The position numbers and the translations under genes were made by a program. This document shows positions 23,447-36,367 of a stretch of DNA of 64,000 nt, piece after piece. Below the pieces are notes generated by a model. The model was given only the letters and a program-made list of their open reading frames with translations, ran no database searches and was not told the origin of the DNA. Position 1 is the first letter of the stretch. Every line of letters begins with the position of its first letter. Source of the DNA: Chamaecrista fasciculata (lineage: Eukaryota > Streptophyta > Magnoliopsida > Fabales > Fabaceae); contig QANZ01003621.1 of the NCBI GenBank assembly GCA_003254925.1, positions 1-64,000 of the forward strand, read 5' to 3'.

Positions 23447-23587
23447 AATTACACTTTGGTACCCTGTGGTTTGACCCTGTTTCACTTTGGTACCCTGTGG
23501 TTTGAAACTTGACACTTTAGTACCCTGTGGTATTCTCCATTAACACTTTGGTACCCTTTGGANGGTACCAAAGTGTAATTTACCCTA
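23447..23587. mobile_element. Foldback MITE remnant with an ambiguous base at its centre
   Basis: The left arm GGGTAAATTACACTTTGG and the right end CAAAGTGTAATTTACCC are inverted. The left arm is about 115 bp but the right only about 24 bp, and they meet at a single N at 23563. The element is therefore either truncated or, more likely, collapsed in the assembly. Confidence 0.65.
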
Positions 23588-24020
23588 ATAAAAATGTAAG
23601 TTTTGATGATGACCCGGTTAATACTTAATATTGGTATAAACTATAAAACTATAGATATATAGTAAACTAATTTTGTATTTATTTTTTCACATGAGTTTTA
23701 TAAACAAGAAATAATAATTATCACGTAATTAAGAATAAAAGACTAAAATTAAAAAATTTACGAGATATAGAGCCTAATTCTAAAAAAATCAAAGGGACTA
23801 AATTAAAATCTTTAATAGATTATAAAGACCAAATAATTAATTTTTCTTAAAACGTTTCATGATTTTAATAGAAGAAAACCATTTTTAATTTTATTAAAAA
23901 CACATCGTTTGAAGTCTTCTTAATGTAGCTATCTTCATTAGGAATTTCGTCTAATATAACAAAGTATGGCAAAACCTCAAAAACTAGGCGGGCAAAAAAA
24001 ATATCTTTTATTTTTAAAAA

Positions 24021-25437
24021 GGCCAACTTCTTATATTGATCCTAAAAGTATGAGATAGATTTCAAATTGGTTCTAAATATTTCATTAGTTGCAGGTTAGT
24101 CCTATATGTTTTCATGACTATCACTTTTGGTCTCAAACTATTGAATATCATCATATATATATATATATATATATATTATTTCAAATTCAAATGCGACAAG
24201 TCAATAAATAATTTGACAAGTCATTTCTCTATTCAATTTTTGTCATTAGTAAATGATGAATCAAGTTCTGGACGGGGGTCATTATCTGATTCAGATGAAG
24301 CAACTCTTGAAAAAATGTTACCTGCAAGTCAATGAAGAACAAGGGGTGCCCTGTAATTTGCCTCCGAAGCTTAAGTCATATATTTGGTATGAGTGAGTTG
24401 GTGATCAGTGAGATGAGTGAGAATGAACACATACCTCTCTTGTGTGAAAGGTCCTTCCTTTTATATTGTGACAGAGAGAGCCTTTTCAGGGAGCGGGGGC
24501 GTCTTACCTGGAAGATGTTTAATTTCTGCTTGCTCATCAAGGCTCTTTACTCTGGTGCTTTAATGATGTGGTAACTGTTTCCTAATCTTTTGCTTCGTTG
24601 CTCTCGCTATGTCTTGTTTGGGCTAGGACGCCTTGGTGGCCAATGATGACCAAGGCGCCCATCTGGGAGAGAAATGCTCTTTCATTTATTGTCCTGCTCT
24701 AAGGTTTCGTACCTCTAGGCTGGCTATTGGGCCTTAGATTACTTGGTTGTTGGGTCTGATGTCTTTTAGTCATTGGGCCTATTATCAGTAAACAAAGTCA
24801 AATCAAGTCTTGGAAGTAGGTTGTTCTTCTCACAATAAAAAGGGTGAAGTTAGTCATATTTATATAGTTTTAAGTCTAAAAATGATAAGTTCGAATCCAT
24901 GTGTTACTTTTGAGAAGTTTTTTTCTATGTTTTGTTGAGACCGTCAATAAAACGAAGTTAAATCACACCTCAAAAATATAAAATATCTTTATTCTATGAT
25001 TTTTCTTTTAGTCAGATATTTTATAGTTTCCGAGTGCGATTGGACCTCGTTTAATGGTGGTCTCAATTGAGTATAGAAAAAACTTCTCAAGAGTGACATG
25101 CAATTTCGAACTCGTCGTATTTGAATTTGAAATGAGAAAGACATAACTAATTTCACTCATTTTTCTGTGAAATGGGCAACCCACTTTCGAACTTTAATTT
25201 GACCTCGTTTGTTGATGACTCCATCTGAATAGAGAAAGAACTTGTCAAAAGTAACCCACAGATTTGGGCACTTCTTATTTGCACGTAAAATAAGAGAGAT
25301 ATGACCATATTAAATAGTTTGGAATTAAAAGTGAAAAATCTTAAAAACATTTAGTACCAGTTTGAAACAAATGAAACATTAAAACTAATTAATTTGAAAT
25401 ATATCCCATACTTCTGGGACCAACATGAGTATTTGGC
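24021..25437. mobile_element. Large foldback element interrupted by a solo LTR
   Basis: The arms run inward from GGCCAACTTCTTATATTG and GACCAACATGAGTATTTGGC, with matching AAGTATGAGATAGATTTC and GAAATATATCCCATACTTC. The inner part shares the CGTTTCAAG / GACAAGTCATTTCT modules with 21693-22822 and 45645-46498. The flanks do not match well, so the outer limits are approximate. Removing the solo LTR leaves about 880 bp, close to the 854 bp of the intact relative at 45645. Confidence 0.6.
24254..24787. mobile_element. Solo LTR, 534 bp, 5-bp TSD
   Basis: It starts TGATGAATCAAG and ends CCTATTATCA (TG...CA) and is flanked by a perfect 5-bp repeat GTAAA at 24249-24253 and 24788-24792. It is GC-richer than its host element. 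A TATA-like TTTTATATTG lies near 24458. No internal retroelement sequence remains. It is a fossil within the foldback at 24021-25437, so it is younger than that element. The family is not identified. Confidence 0.75.
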
Positions 25438-25461
25438 ATAAGAAAACCATTGAAATACATA

Positions 25462-25745
25462 GGTCAAACAGTCATGTTGGTCCAAAAACTATATGATTAG
25501 TTTCATTTTGATCCTAAAATTATTTTTTATTCCATTTTAGTCATCAAACTTTCACATTTGTTCCATTGTTAGTCCAAAATGTGATCTTATCTAGTTTCTG
25601 CCATTATTTATAACTTAGATAGTTGAGATGAGCCATTATATCTCATATATAATGTCAAAGACTGAGGATCAAACTAGAACAAAAAATAATTTTAGAACCA
25701 AAATGAAACTGACCCATAGTTTAAGAACCAAAATGAGTTTTGACC
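25462..25745. mobile_element. Mutator-type MITE, 284 bp
   Basis: The inverted ends GGTCAAACAGTCATGTTGG and CCAAAATGAGTTTTGACC are flanked by AAATACATA (25453-25461) and AAATGCATA (25746-25754), 8 of 9 bases matching. Non-coding. Confidence 0.8.
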
Positions 25746-25754
25746 AAATGCATA

Positions 25755-27388
25755 ACATCAGATAATATTAAATCATTTAGTAAATCTGACGTCGCTTCCC
25801 TTGCAGTTGAGTTGAGCGCCATCAAAACGCAAATACCATAAACAAATTAAAGCGACCCAATACCATTTTTCAATCGGAGTTGCTTAGTTTAGAAATTATG
25901 TTTACAATTACATTAATACAATCCAATGTCTTAATGCCCCTTTAATTATTGATTTGTACAATTCTAATTTGTAATTTGTTTAGTCCCTATCTATCTATGT
26001 AGGCCTTTGTTCGTCTTTCTGAAGGAATGCCTCCGATTATAGTCACATTTTTTAATTTTTGCTTTTATGATCTTCATCTTCAAGCTCACTGTCCTTCTGG
26101 GCAGCTCTCAAATTCAATGCTTTTTAGGGTTCCTTTGATTTTGGATTGAATTATGGATGAGTTTTGCGCTTGGCTGCTTGCTGCTGTTGACTATTAGCCG
26201 AATGGTTCTGAAGTAAGAAATTTTATGGTTGGAATAGTAGAAATTATTCACTGTTTCTGAATCATGCTTTTTGTCTGAAAATCAGCTTAGCTCAGTTCAT
26301 CTTATGATGAATCCTGAGAAAAGGGGTTTTGGGGGGGTTTTTAATTTTCTAGTTCATTATTGCTTTACGATTCATCGCTTGCCTTTGGTCGTAGTGATTT
26401 AAATCAGCCTACAACATAATGGTTATTTTCCATAATTGTTGCTTGTTTAGTTTCCTTTGACGATTTTTTACTCACAAGTGTCGCTCTTTGCTGAATTTTT
26501 GCTGTTTTCCTTGTTGAAAGATTGTATGATATAACAGCTTTTACTTTACGCTACTTTAGCTTGAGGAAGTTCCCAACGTCTCATTGTGGTTGAATTTGAT
26601 TCTTGCTTCTTAGTTCTCACTACTGATGTTTGGGTTTTGTGGTTAGTGTAGAGGGGTGCATCGTGCACGTAAATTCCTACCTTTTAAAGTTTGATGATTC
26701 ATCATCACGCTAGACTGGTGTTAACTTTTGGAGCCTTTTTCTTTCTTTCACAATAAAACATGTTTCACCGACAACACTTGTCATGTCTCATGCCGTTCTT
26801 GTGATGTAGTTACTTTTATTTGTTTTTCTTTCTGAACCTCAAGTCTTTACTTGTGAGTTTTTTGTGCAGAGATAGATTACTTGAACTTTTGACCTAACCA
26901 GTCAACCATCAGGACGGGGGATAAGGTTAGTTATATTAATTTGTGGTTCTTATTTTCAATCGAGGCTTAAAATAGTGAAAAACTTCCTCTTATTTGATAC
27001 TGAAGAAAGCATAATTAATGCTGATTTCTGGAATAAATATATATATATATATATATATAAATGGAGAGTTCTAGCACAAGTTTTTTTTTCTTATGCTGCT
27101 CGTGAGTAACCTACTACCACTTTTTTGTTGGTTGAAAATTACTTAGTCATGTTAATGGCTTTCTTACTGTTAACCTCTTAGTTCTCTTCTTTGTGTTATT
27201 TGCCTTCTTTTGAGTTTTGGTAGAATATCACTCACTTTGTCACTGTTTAATATTTGGGACTGTTTTTCTTGCACTCATTCGTAAATAGTTAAATTTTTTT
27301 CCTTTTCCTTGATGCCAGAGAAACGCTAGATCCTTGGAAGTGATTCATTTTATTGTATTTGTATCAGCAGGTATAGTGAGCTTCAGAT
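25755..27388 (+). other. Upstream region and probable 5' leader of the BRO1-domain gene
   Basis: No coding frame is supported. The sequence becomes T-rich and intron-like from about 26200. A candidate 5'-leader acceptor (TTTTTTGTGCAG ending near 26870) and another CAG next to the start codon (TATCAGCAG near 27370) suggest leader introns. A TA microsatellite lies at about 27036-27058. Confidence 0.4.
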
Positions 27389-30300
27389 ATGGGCTGCTTG
27401 GTATCAACACCACAGGATTCGAGTGGAAACAGAAGGAGGCCGGGAAGTATTGGGGAAGTGTCAGTCTATGTACCTGGTCTAAGAATTCCTAAGCCTGTTG
27501 ATTTTGCTCAGTATCTAGGTGACTACTTGTCCAAGAATATAGTGGAACGCCTATCGGCTCTCAGAACTCGTATAGTTGTCATGGCTGGTCAAGAAGGTCC
27601 CACTGTTACAAGAACCAAAAGGAGAAGTGCCACTCAACATGGTTAGTGTTGGAAGGATGAAGAAAGTTTAATAAAAGTTGCCTAAATTTATTGATACATC
27701 ACGTTCTTACATCTGTGCAGGAGGTTCAACTCTATCTGATCTTCAGCAGGCTCTTGAAGACTACTTGCCAGTTCTCTTGGGGCTAGTTAAAGATGGTACG
27801 TTTGTTTGGACCATTTGAACTTGAAGTATAATCTGCTTAGGCCCTGTCTTAATATTTATCGATTGTCTTCACTATGCAGGATGTCATCTACAATATAAAG
27901 TACAATTTGTTTGGATTAACCAGGAGGATGATGCGGAGGTGAATTCTATTTTAGTTTTTAAAGTAACCATATTTTTTAGTTCTTAAATTTGTCCCAAAAT
28001 TACAATTTAGTCCCTGGATATTGAAATATTTTTCCCTCCTGATTTTTTAACAAATGTCAACTATTTAGTCCCCATGTTTTATTGTTTTGGGGACTAACTG
28101 ATTGACGTTTGTAAGAAAATCGAGGATCAAAAAGTGTATTTCTAATATTTATGGACTAAATCGCAATTTTGGGGCAAATTCAGGGACTAAGAAATATGTT
28201 TACTCTTCAATTTTTAATGATTATGTATATCAGATTTTGATTTGTTAATTTATTATTGTGCTATTGAATGCTGATCTTTTTTCATTTTTGTTTTCTGTGA
28301 ATTTGTCTTTTTTGTAGGAAACAGCCATGTCAAACGCTTGGTATGAGGTGTTGTCAGTTTTACACTTGATGGCAATGCTATTGCTGTCGCAGGCCAATTT
28401 ATTACTTCTTCCGAGAACAGGCAGTGATGGACATCAACCAAAAGTATCAGAAGGTATGTAGTAATGCAAAATTTTCTGGTACACAATAAACCAGGTCCTT
28501 GCTCCTTTTTCTCTAACTTCTTTGTAGATAAACTAGATACAGAAAATGTGACCATATCACTAGTGAAATATTCTTTTTATGATATATTCCATAATTTTCT
28601 GGAAAAAAGAATTTATCTTGTTATCAGCAAAATTAATACAATACCAAGTCTGCACTCTGCAGTAATCTTTTCATTTCCCTGCTGGTTATATTGAATTTAT
28701 TCTGCACTGCTGCAAGTTGGTCCTATAAATTTGACCTTAGGTACTTACTAACAGAAAGCAGACGAGCTTCAGTTGATGTCTTCTTAAAGGCAGCTGGATA
28801 TCTGGATTGTGCTGTCAGACACGTTCTTCCACAGTTGTCTAGTGAACTCAGGTTCATACAGATATAATGCAGGAAATTTTTGCATGTTCATCTAATGTTT
28901 ATCTCTTTTCTAATTGCTTATTCTGATGTCAGGAGAAATTTACCTGTGGACCTAGCAGAAGGGGTTCTTCGAGCACTCTGTCTACAAGCATTAGGGCAGG
29001 TATTGACATGTTTGAATTGGAAGATACCTTGCCAAGAATAATGAACTGAAACCCACCCTCCCTTATATATTATATTCAGTAACAGAAGGCTTAAAATTAT
29101 GTGTCTTAGTGACTGCTCGTTGAAAGTTTATCTATCCAAACAATTCTTGGTCCTTCTCTCTAGTCCTAACACCTTAAAATATTGGGATGAGTAGGTTGTT
29201 GGCATATTAAAGCTTTTATGACCAAGCAGTTAAGATTTTGATCTTTGTTGCTCCATTCTCTGAATTAAATTTAATGATCTTATTACATTACGATAGGGGC
29301 TCTAGGCATGTGCTTTATCCACATTTTAATGGGCTTGAGTTTTGAGTGAAGGATGTGATGGAGATATATACCAAAACACTAGAGAATGAAAACGTTCAAA
29401 ATAGACTCATGGGTTCAAAAGTTTATAGATTTATCTATTGGTACTCATCCTTGTGGAGAAAATTGTCTTGTGAAGAGTATCAATACTCAAATCATTAAAG
29501 AATGACAATGTTCAATAAGTAGATACCTTCTCTCTTTGTTTCACCTCCATTTTGGATTATTTGTTTATTTTTTTCCATAATCTTTTTTAGGGTGTAGATA
29601 TCCAACTCGGACTTGCGATTGATAGTAGTAAAGCCACTCTTGCAGTGAAGCGTAGACTTGCATGTGAGATGGTCAAATATTGGCAGCAGGTACAAATGCT
29701 AGGCTTTGCATTGTTATTTTTCCCTTATTATATGCTTATATCCAATTGTGTGGCACTGGTTGTGGTACCTACTCTTGATTATTTTTCTTTTACTTGTTTA
29801 AACCATTGTCAACTTTATCAAGTAACAGTGTTCTAAGGCATAATAAATGTAAGGGTAAAATACATTCACCTCAATATTTTTCAAACCTTATACTCTCAAC
29901 CAGTCCAGTTTAAATTTATTCTAGCCCCTTTTGTTTCAAAAAATTTCACTAATCTCCCATATTTTGAGTTTTTTAAGTACTAATCCGGCCTTTTGGTGAT
30001 TTGTACTGCAATGGATTAGGTTGTTGATAGTTCCTATGTGAAAAACTACACAGGCACAAGCTCTGTCATCAATTATGTTGATAGAGTGGAACTTTTGCAT
30101 AATTTGAAACTAGAAGGTGTTGAGCGTATGATTTTGCTAACCTCAGGAAGTAAATATGTTTACTGTTAATATGAACTGTCATTTTACTACTAGGTCATTC
30201 CTATGTTTGCTTTTTGTGCAATGTTGGCTTCCAATTATATTTGTCACATGAACTTTCAGATTTGATTTCTCCTGAATAATAGAGAAGTTTCTTATTCGGA

Positions 30301-32881
30301 TATAAACTATGATGCTCTACAAAACCAGCTAGTTTCAATGCTTAAGGTTGCTCATCCCCCTGTTCTATTGAAGCATAAGTTGGTTTCCTCCTTGAAAGTA
30401 TTCCCACCCTTACTTTTTAGTCTTGGCCATTACTCAAATAGGTGTGTTAGTCTTTGCCTGTGTTTTTTTTTTTTTTTTTAATGTAATTTCACATCTCTGG
30501 GCAGGTTCCTTTATTTGTTGCTTATATCCTAAATGTCTAATGGGTTTATCTAACATTTTACTATTGGTTCAGCTCTTATAACATCCTAAGCTAACCATAA
30601 TCCTTTGTTTTAATGTTTGTGTGTGTATGGTGAATTTTATGCTTATTTGATTGTAATTGTCCAACATAAAGTACTTTGCTTACTCTGTACAGGCTCAAGA
30701 TAACATTATGAACCTTCCATTAGCCAATGGTTGGGGTGAAAAGCATAGTCTTTTTGTGAAGTGGAAATACGCTGAATCAAAGGTATATGCTTAAATTAGT
30801 TTTGTTGGTTAGTTCTTAATGTATCATATCTGTGAAAGACAATAACCTTATCTTGCAAGTGATGAGGTCATTAGGATGGGACATTTTAGCTGTTGAATTT
30901 TTTTCACACCGTCTCCCCCTCTTTCATGCCATAATGATTGTGGTTGTGGCATTGTTGCAAATAAGTAGGAAGATTATAGATTTTTTTTTCCTGTTTTTTT
31001 TTTCACTTCTTCCATTAGTTTGCCACTAAAAATAGGGTTCCTCTTTAGATTTAAGGTGCTTACGGTCCTACATATAATTTTTGTATGACTTTTTTTAAAA
31101 TAAATATTTCAGCCACCAATACTTAGTTGTAAACTAACAAAAGTGTGACACGTGAAAAAATATAAGTCTGAAGTGACATTTATGTCAATGATATTGACAA
31201 AGAACTGGGAGAAAGATTTAATCCTAAAGGGTAATGGTTCAAGGGGTTTTTTTTTTATTTCAAAAATTGAGGGAAATGTTTGCAAATGATCCAAATTAGA
31301 AGGTGGGGATTTGCAATTTTCCTGTTATTGTTTGTATTCTAAGGTCTCATACAATTTTGTAGCACATGCTTTAGTTATTGAAATGCAAATATTAGCTATT
31401 TAATAATCTCAGCTTGGTTGATGAAATACATAAGATACATTGGTCATTGTATCTCATAGACTGACCATATTTTGATCTTGCCATCTTGATCATTCTAAGC
31501 TCAGCTCTCTGCTTTTGACACAGGAGCAGTGATTTGAATGTAAATGTTGAAGTAATTTAATGTTTATTTATTTTGATGCAAATTATTTGACTTGTTTGTA
31601 CTAGTGCACAACACGATAATAGAGCGGCTCTGTATAGGTCTGCTATGGTTTCTTCTACTTTCAGCATAATCACGTATTATTGAGTATGACGTATGTAAGA
31701 TGCAATTGGCAGGAATAGCCATACAAAGTTGTTGATATTTGTTGTAATCACTTACCAGGCTGCGGCATATTATTATCATGGCTTGATTCTTGATGAGGGG
31801 AATACCGAGAAATCTCATGGGATGGCTGTAGCTGCTTTGCAAGCAGCAGATGAGTATTTCAAAGAAAGTAAGAAGCAATGTGAGGCATTCAATGCTGCAC
31901 CTCCATTGTCAAGGTTACACATTATCATCCTTATCTGCCCTGGAACAAGGATTCCTTTTTCTTTCTCTTGGGGTTTTCAAATGGTTGATATATTTAGAAG
32001 CTTCTTGAACAACCAGTTAATATTTGGGAAACTTGTTTTCTAAATCTCCCCACCTCCATCTAGCACTGGTAACCATTACTTATATTCCCCTGCTCCTATG
32101 TCATAAACACAGAAATTAAAAGAGTGTTTTTCATATTTTGTGACTTATGCAATGGTTACAGAATATGTAGTTCTGATCTATCATTTCCCAACGTATTACT
32201 TCATTCCACTTTCTTCTTTTTCCTCCTTCAGAGAGATTGGGAGATGAGCAAGGTCACCCATGTACTCATGTTCAATTTTTTTGCATGAACCCAAAGATGT
32301 TTTGAAGAGCATTTTGTGCTGGACACTCTCATTGCCTTATTATTGTGCTGAACCTCAGTCATTGAGGTCTCTGATGACCTTGGTTTTTATCTGTTTATAG
32401 TGTTTATATTTCTTTTCATGAAGATTATTACTGATACTGAAGACTAGGTCACATATTTTTTCATGACCTACCTAATTGAAAGTCCTGGTGCAGAAATCCG
32501 CCACTTTGGGGGACAATGAAATATCTCTCGGAGAAAATTCCTAAGGATACTTCAAGCAAGGTTCGGATAAACCGTGATCTCTACTCTTACCAGAGGTAAA
32601 CCTTTTTTTTTTTTTTTGGAAGTAGATGACTGCTGCGTTAGCTTCCAATTTGGTATTAGAGTTTTGTTGATAAATGGAAGTATGATATATCTAATAAAAT
32701 CATAAGCTGTATTGTGAATCTTTATTACAGAATCATGGAAACAGCTCCAACATTGCCGGATTTTCCGTTGGCATTGAAACCGGATGAATATCAACTTCCT
32801 CCGGTGGATCCCTCATGGACAGGAGAAAACATTAAAGAAGGACAAAATGGCCCTACTCATCTGAAAGGTGACAAAAGATAA
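27389..32881 (+). CDS. BRO1-domain protein (BROX-like, ESCRT-associated)
   Basis: Eleven exons join in frame to 427 residues: 27389-27641, 27721-27795, 27880-27938, 28318-28453, 28755-28851, 28933-28999, 29591-29689, 30693-30782, 31759-31913, 32494-32595 and 32731-32881. The product matches plant endosomal-targeting BRO1-like proteins: VDFAQYLGDYL near the N-terminus, YEVLSVLHLMAMLLLSQAN at about 135-155, KAAGYLDCAVRHVLPQL, and a long helical part with AAYYYHGLILDEGNTEKSHG. BRO1 domains bind ESCRT-III subunits in endosomal sorting. The start MGCLVSTPQ gives Gly-2 and Cys-3, a classic myristoylation/palmitoylation signal, so membrane anchoring is inferred. The proline-rich C-terminal tail of ALIX is absent, as in BROX. 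A small MITE lies in intron 3. No defects are seen. Confidence 0.93.
27960..28207. mobile_element. MITE in intron 3 of the BRO1-domain gene
   Basis: Inverted halves of about 110 bp: CCAAAATTACAATTTAGTCC pairs with GGACTAAATCGCAATTTTGG, and the outer parts AACCATATTTTTTAG and TAAGAAATATGTTTACTC also pair. No clear target duplication, so the ends are approximate. It does not touch the splice sites. Confidence 0.6.
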
Positions 32882-33922
32882 GCAATATTAATCTGCAGAC
32901 GGCTACCTACCTGAAATAAGGATGTCAACTTCATTCCAGAATCAGAAGGGTGACTTTTCATTTCTTGTCAATAGAAAATTTTTCCGTTTTCTTGTCTCCT
33001 TTTTTCTCCACAAACTTATTTTCTCCCTTTCACAACATCAGAAAAAAGCCCTGCAAATAGAACTTGTGTTCATAATGTAAATTTGTCCTTTACTGGGGAA
33101 AGAAGGGTTTTCTTGTCAATACCCAAATAAAATGATTGCTACTTTAGTTCAAAATCAAGCCAGAAAAGTTCTCCATTTGGTTAACCAAGTTTGTATAGGT
33201 AAAGATTGAGTCACATTTTTTTTTACCAAGAAAAAGAAACTTGTAACTACGTTTGAGCTTCTTTTCTTTTTTTCAGGGGCCTATCTCATTTCATGTTCGA
33301 TTTCAAGATCCCTCTAGTTAGAAAGAAAATTAGTTGGTCCTGCCGATGATATATATATATATTTATATATATCCAAAAGAACATAAATTTGTAAATTTGG
33401 GACTTATCCGAACGGTATACTAAGGAAATCAAAGTGTGTTTTATAAGAATCAATATCCATAAAGATTTTCATTGTTGTCAATAATTGGGAGGATGGTGCC
33501 AGAGTGAGAAAAAGAAACATCTAATTGTACACTAACTAAAACTAGAAAAGTTGTCAGTAAATTTTCTGTCTAACCTCTTCAATACTTGAGTATACCATTT
33601 TCCCTCACATCCCACGGTATTAATAAGATCAACTAAAATGAAAATAGGGCTTCCCAGGTGGAAAGAATGCAGAAGAGTTACCTCAGTTCTAGAAAAAAAG
33701 CATACTAATGAACCTATAAGAACCCATGATTTTTCACCTCTGGAATCAGAATAAATAGTATGTATACTCATGACTCGATAGTCATTGAAGAGAGAGCAAA
33801 CCGAGTAAATACATCACATACTACATTCCAAATATTGCAAAATATTGCAATGCATTAGCAGTGTGGGGAATTTCAACATATTACTTCTATTCCTCTTGGC
33901 TACTGCAACACCATTCTGCAAT

Positions 33923-36367
33923 TTAGTCTGCTGTGCCATTTGTATCATCTCCTTCAGTCAATAGCTTTTGCTTCTCTTGTTCCACTGCAACAAGTTGGAA
34001 AACCATATCATTCCGAGACTTGTAGTTCATTACTTCATTCAGATACAGTCAGAAACACAAACAGATTAAATGAGGGATAAAAAATCAACGAGCATTTGAG
34101 CCATGTCCAATTAGCTCAAATCTCAGAACCTTTCAATATAAATATATAAAGAATCTGCACATGGGCTTTTAGGGTAACCACTATTTCCGAGTTACAAAGA
34201 GATTGAATAGCTCTTCTTCATTAATTAGTTTCTTATTCTGGACTTTTCTGATGCTGTTCTATTCTGGAATCTGTTTTCTTTGAATGAGGATATCTTATCC
34301 TCCAGTTTTCTACAATCACATCTTCTCAACAAATAGTTTCATGTCTCTCTGAGATACAGATTCAATCTAATTGGACAAGTAATCCAAATATGAAGTTCTG
34401 TTTCATAAATGGATAGCTCAAATTTATAGATCCTTACAAGCAGGGGTTGACGAAAGGCTTTGTGTCTAGAAAGAAAAATTGATCTTGACATAATCAACAG
34501 GTAAATTCATTCCATATTTAACTAAAATTAGAGTCCTTTTCTTCCTATATGTTAGTACCTAACTGTTCAGCGTGTTTACAACATGCACCAACAATTTAAC
34601 TAGAAAGAAGATGAGGAGAATCACTGTAACTGGAACTGGATACCAACCAGAAAATAAAATGTCATACCAAATGTCAACCACTTACCCATAAGTTTAAACA
34701 GAGCCTTTTGAGTTCGTTTTTCGAGCTTATCGAGCTTCTGAACATCTCTGCGTAAGTCCCAGTTTGGTTTCTTAGGAGCAATATTCAAGAATGGGTCCTG
34801 CGAGTTTAACCAAAAGTAGAGCAAGTTAACACCGCTACACCACTGAGAATGGCCACTGCATTGATCATGATTATTCAATGACGAAAATAAATGAAGTACC
34901 TCCTTCTCAGGTGGAGGTGCTGCAGCAACAGGATCTTCAAACTTTGGCAGCACCGCAGGGGCAATCTTCCCTTCCTGAAGATCTTTATCATGAGGAACAT
35001 AGTTACGGAATTTCATGGTATTTCTGCATCAAAAACATGCACATATCAGTAAACAGTGATAGTATCAAAATCCATCATATATGACTTCCCAAGTATCATG
35101 CGGAACTCTTACTAAAAACATGCAACTTTTGCATCTGTATTACTTTGAAAAGCAGGTAATACCACTCAGTGGACAGACTTTCTTTTTTAAAAAAAAAAAA
35201 CCAAAATATTGATTACTAAAAAAAAAAAAGTAACAAAGTATAAAAGACTTTGGCCCTTCTGTGAGTGAAATAATGACTAAAACTATCTAGAGACTATCAT
35301 CATATTGTATCCAATACAAATATCAGGATTGTTGCTCAGAGAGTCAGGCAAGCCCGTACAATGCATCCATGGACAAGCCAACAGAGTAAGAGTCAAAATA
35401 AATTATGAACAAAAGAAGGTATTTAAACCAAGCTAGCTAGATAGGTAAATATGAGAGTGAGACAATGGAACCTTTAGGTGGCATTTGGTATGTGGGAATT
35501 TTAGTTACCCAAGAACTTGGAAATACATCTAGTCATTTATAAAATGTTTGGAGTTAACAAATACAGAAAATTTAACCTTTATGTATAATATATGTTTTAA
35601 ATAAACAAGGCTATTGATTCTTTCGTATGAATCATGCTCAGCAATCAGATTAGCAGTCAGAACCTTTAGATATAGGTTTACTAATGAACAGAAGCTGATG
35701 CAATTTATCTGGAGTATAATTCCAAGAAACTATAGGGCATACTAATTCATCATCTAGCTGTTTCTTATATACTTTATATTTGTTTTGTCCAAGTATTTCA
35801 AATCCAAATCATTAAATGCTGACTGTTATTTCAGCCTACCTTTAGATAACAATTATTGCAAAGTTTTTCTCATTTACCAGCAACCTACTTTAACTAAAAA
35901 CCAAACTGAAATCTGAACCCAGGTAATACCATCCTGTGAGATTATCTCATTCTCTGATTCTCATCACATTGTGAACAAAACCTAAAGTAAGCTGCACTGT
36001 GTTTAGATGCACACAGAATGACCAAGAAGTCCAGAAGTTAGACATAAAATAAAAGCATATAGTTTTGGGTTAACACTTGCAGAGAAAGTGAAATACAATT
36101 TCCAAGTAATTATCCTCACTGTAGTAAAAAGAAAAGGCTGCTTAAACATAAATCAAAGGGGAGATAACAAAATTATTATTATTTCTAAACAGAGAGAGAA
36201 TACACATACTGCTCTTCAGTTGCTTCATTCTCATCATTCGTCTTATCATCAACTTGTGCAGAGCCGTCTTCAAAATTGCTTAGCAATTCTTGAGCAGCTT
36301 TAAGAGCTCGCAGCCTTTCTCGACGTGATGCTGCAGCTTGTTCAATGGAATCATCTTCCGCACCCAT
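33923..36367 (-). CDS. CWF18: Cwf18/CCDC12-type pre-mRNA splicing factor, copy 1
   Basis: Four coding exons (36367-36210, 35023-34900, 34797-34686, 33984-33923) give 151 residues with clean GT-AG borders. The protein starts MGAEDDSIEQAAASRRERL and carries the family core MKFRNYVPHDKDLQEGKIAP, LPKFEDPVAA and DPFLNIAPKKPNWDLRRDV, ending in a short coiled coil and EGDDTNGTAD. Cwf18 proteins are small components of the activated spliceosome linked to the Prp19/Cdc5 complex in the nucleus. A 5'-leader exon lies at about 40152-40320, and the leader intron now holds a 3.6-kb transposon. Compared with copy 2 this protein has PPPEKE in place of PPPEE, one Lys fewer in QKLDK, and KLMV where copy 2 has KLRV. 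The frame is intact, so both copies may be expressed. Confidence 0.92.

Noticed and set aside
24332-24574. An 80-residue frame in the GC-richer block
   Set aside because: It lies wholly within a solo LTR and has no recognisable domain.
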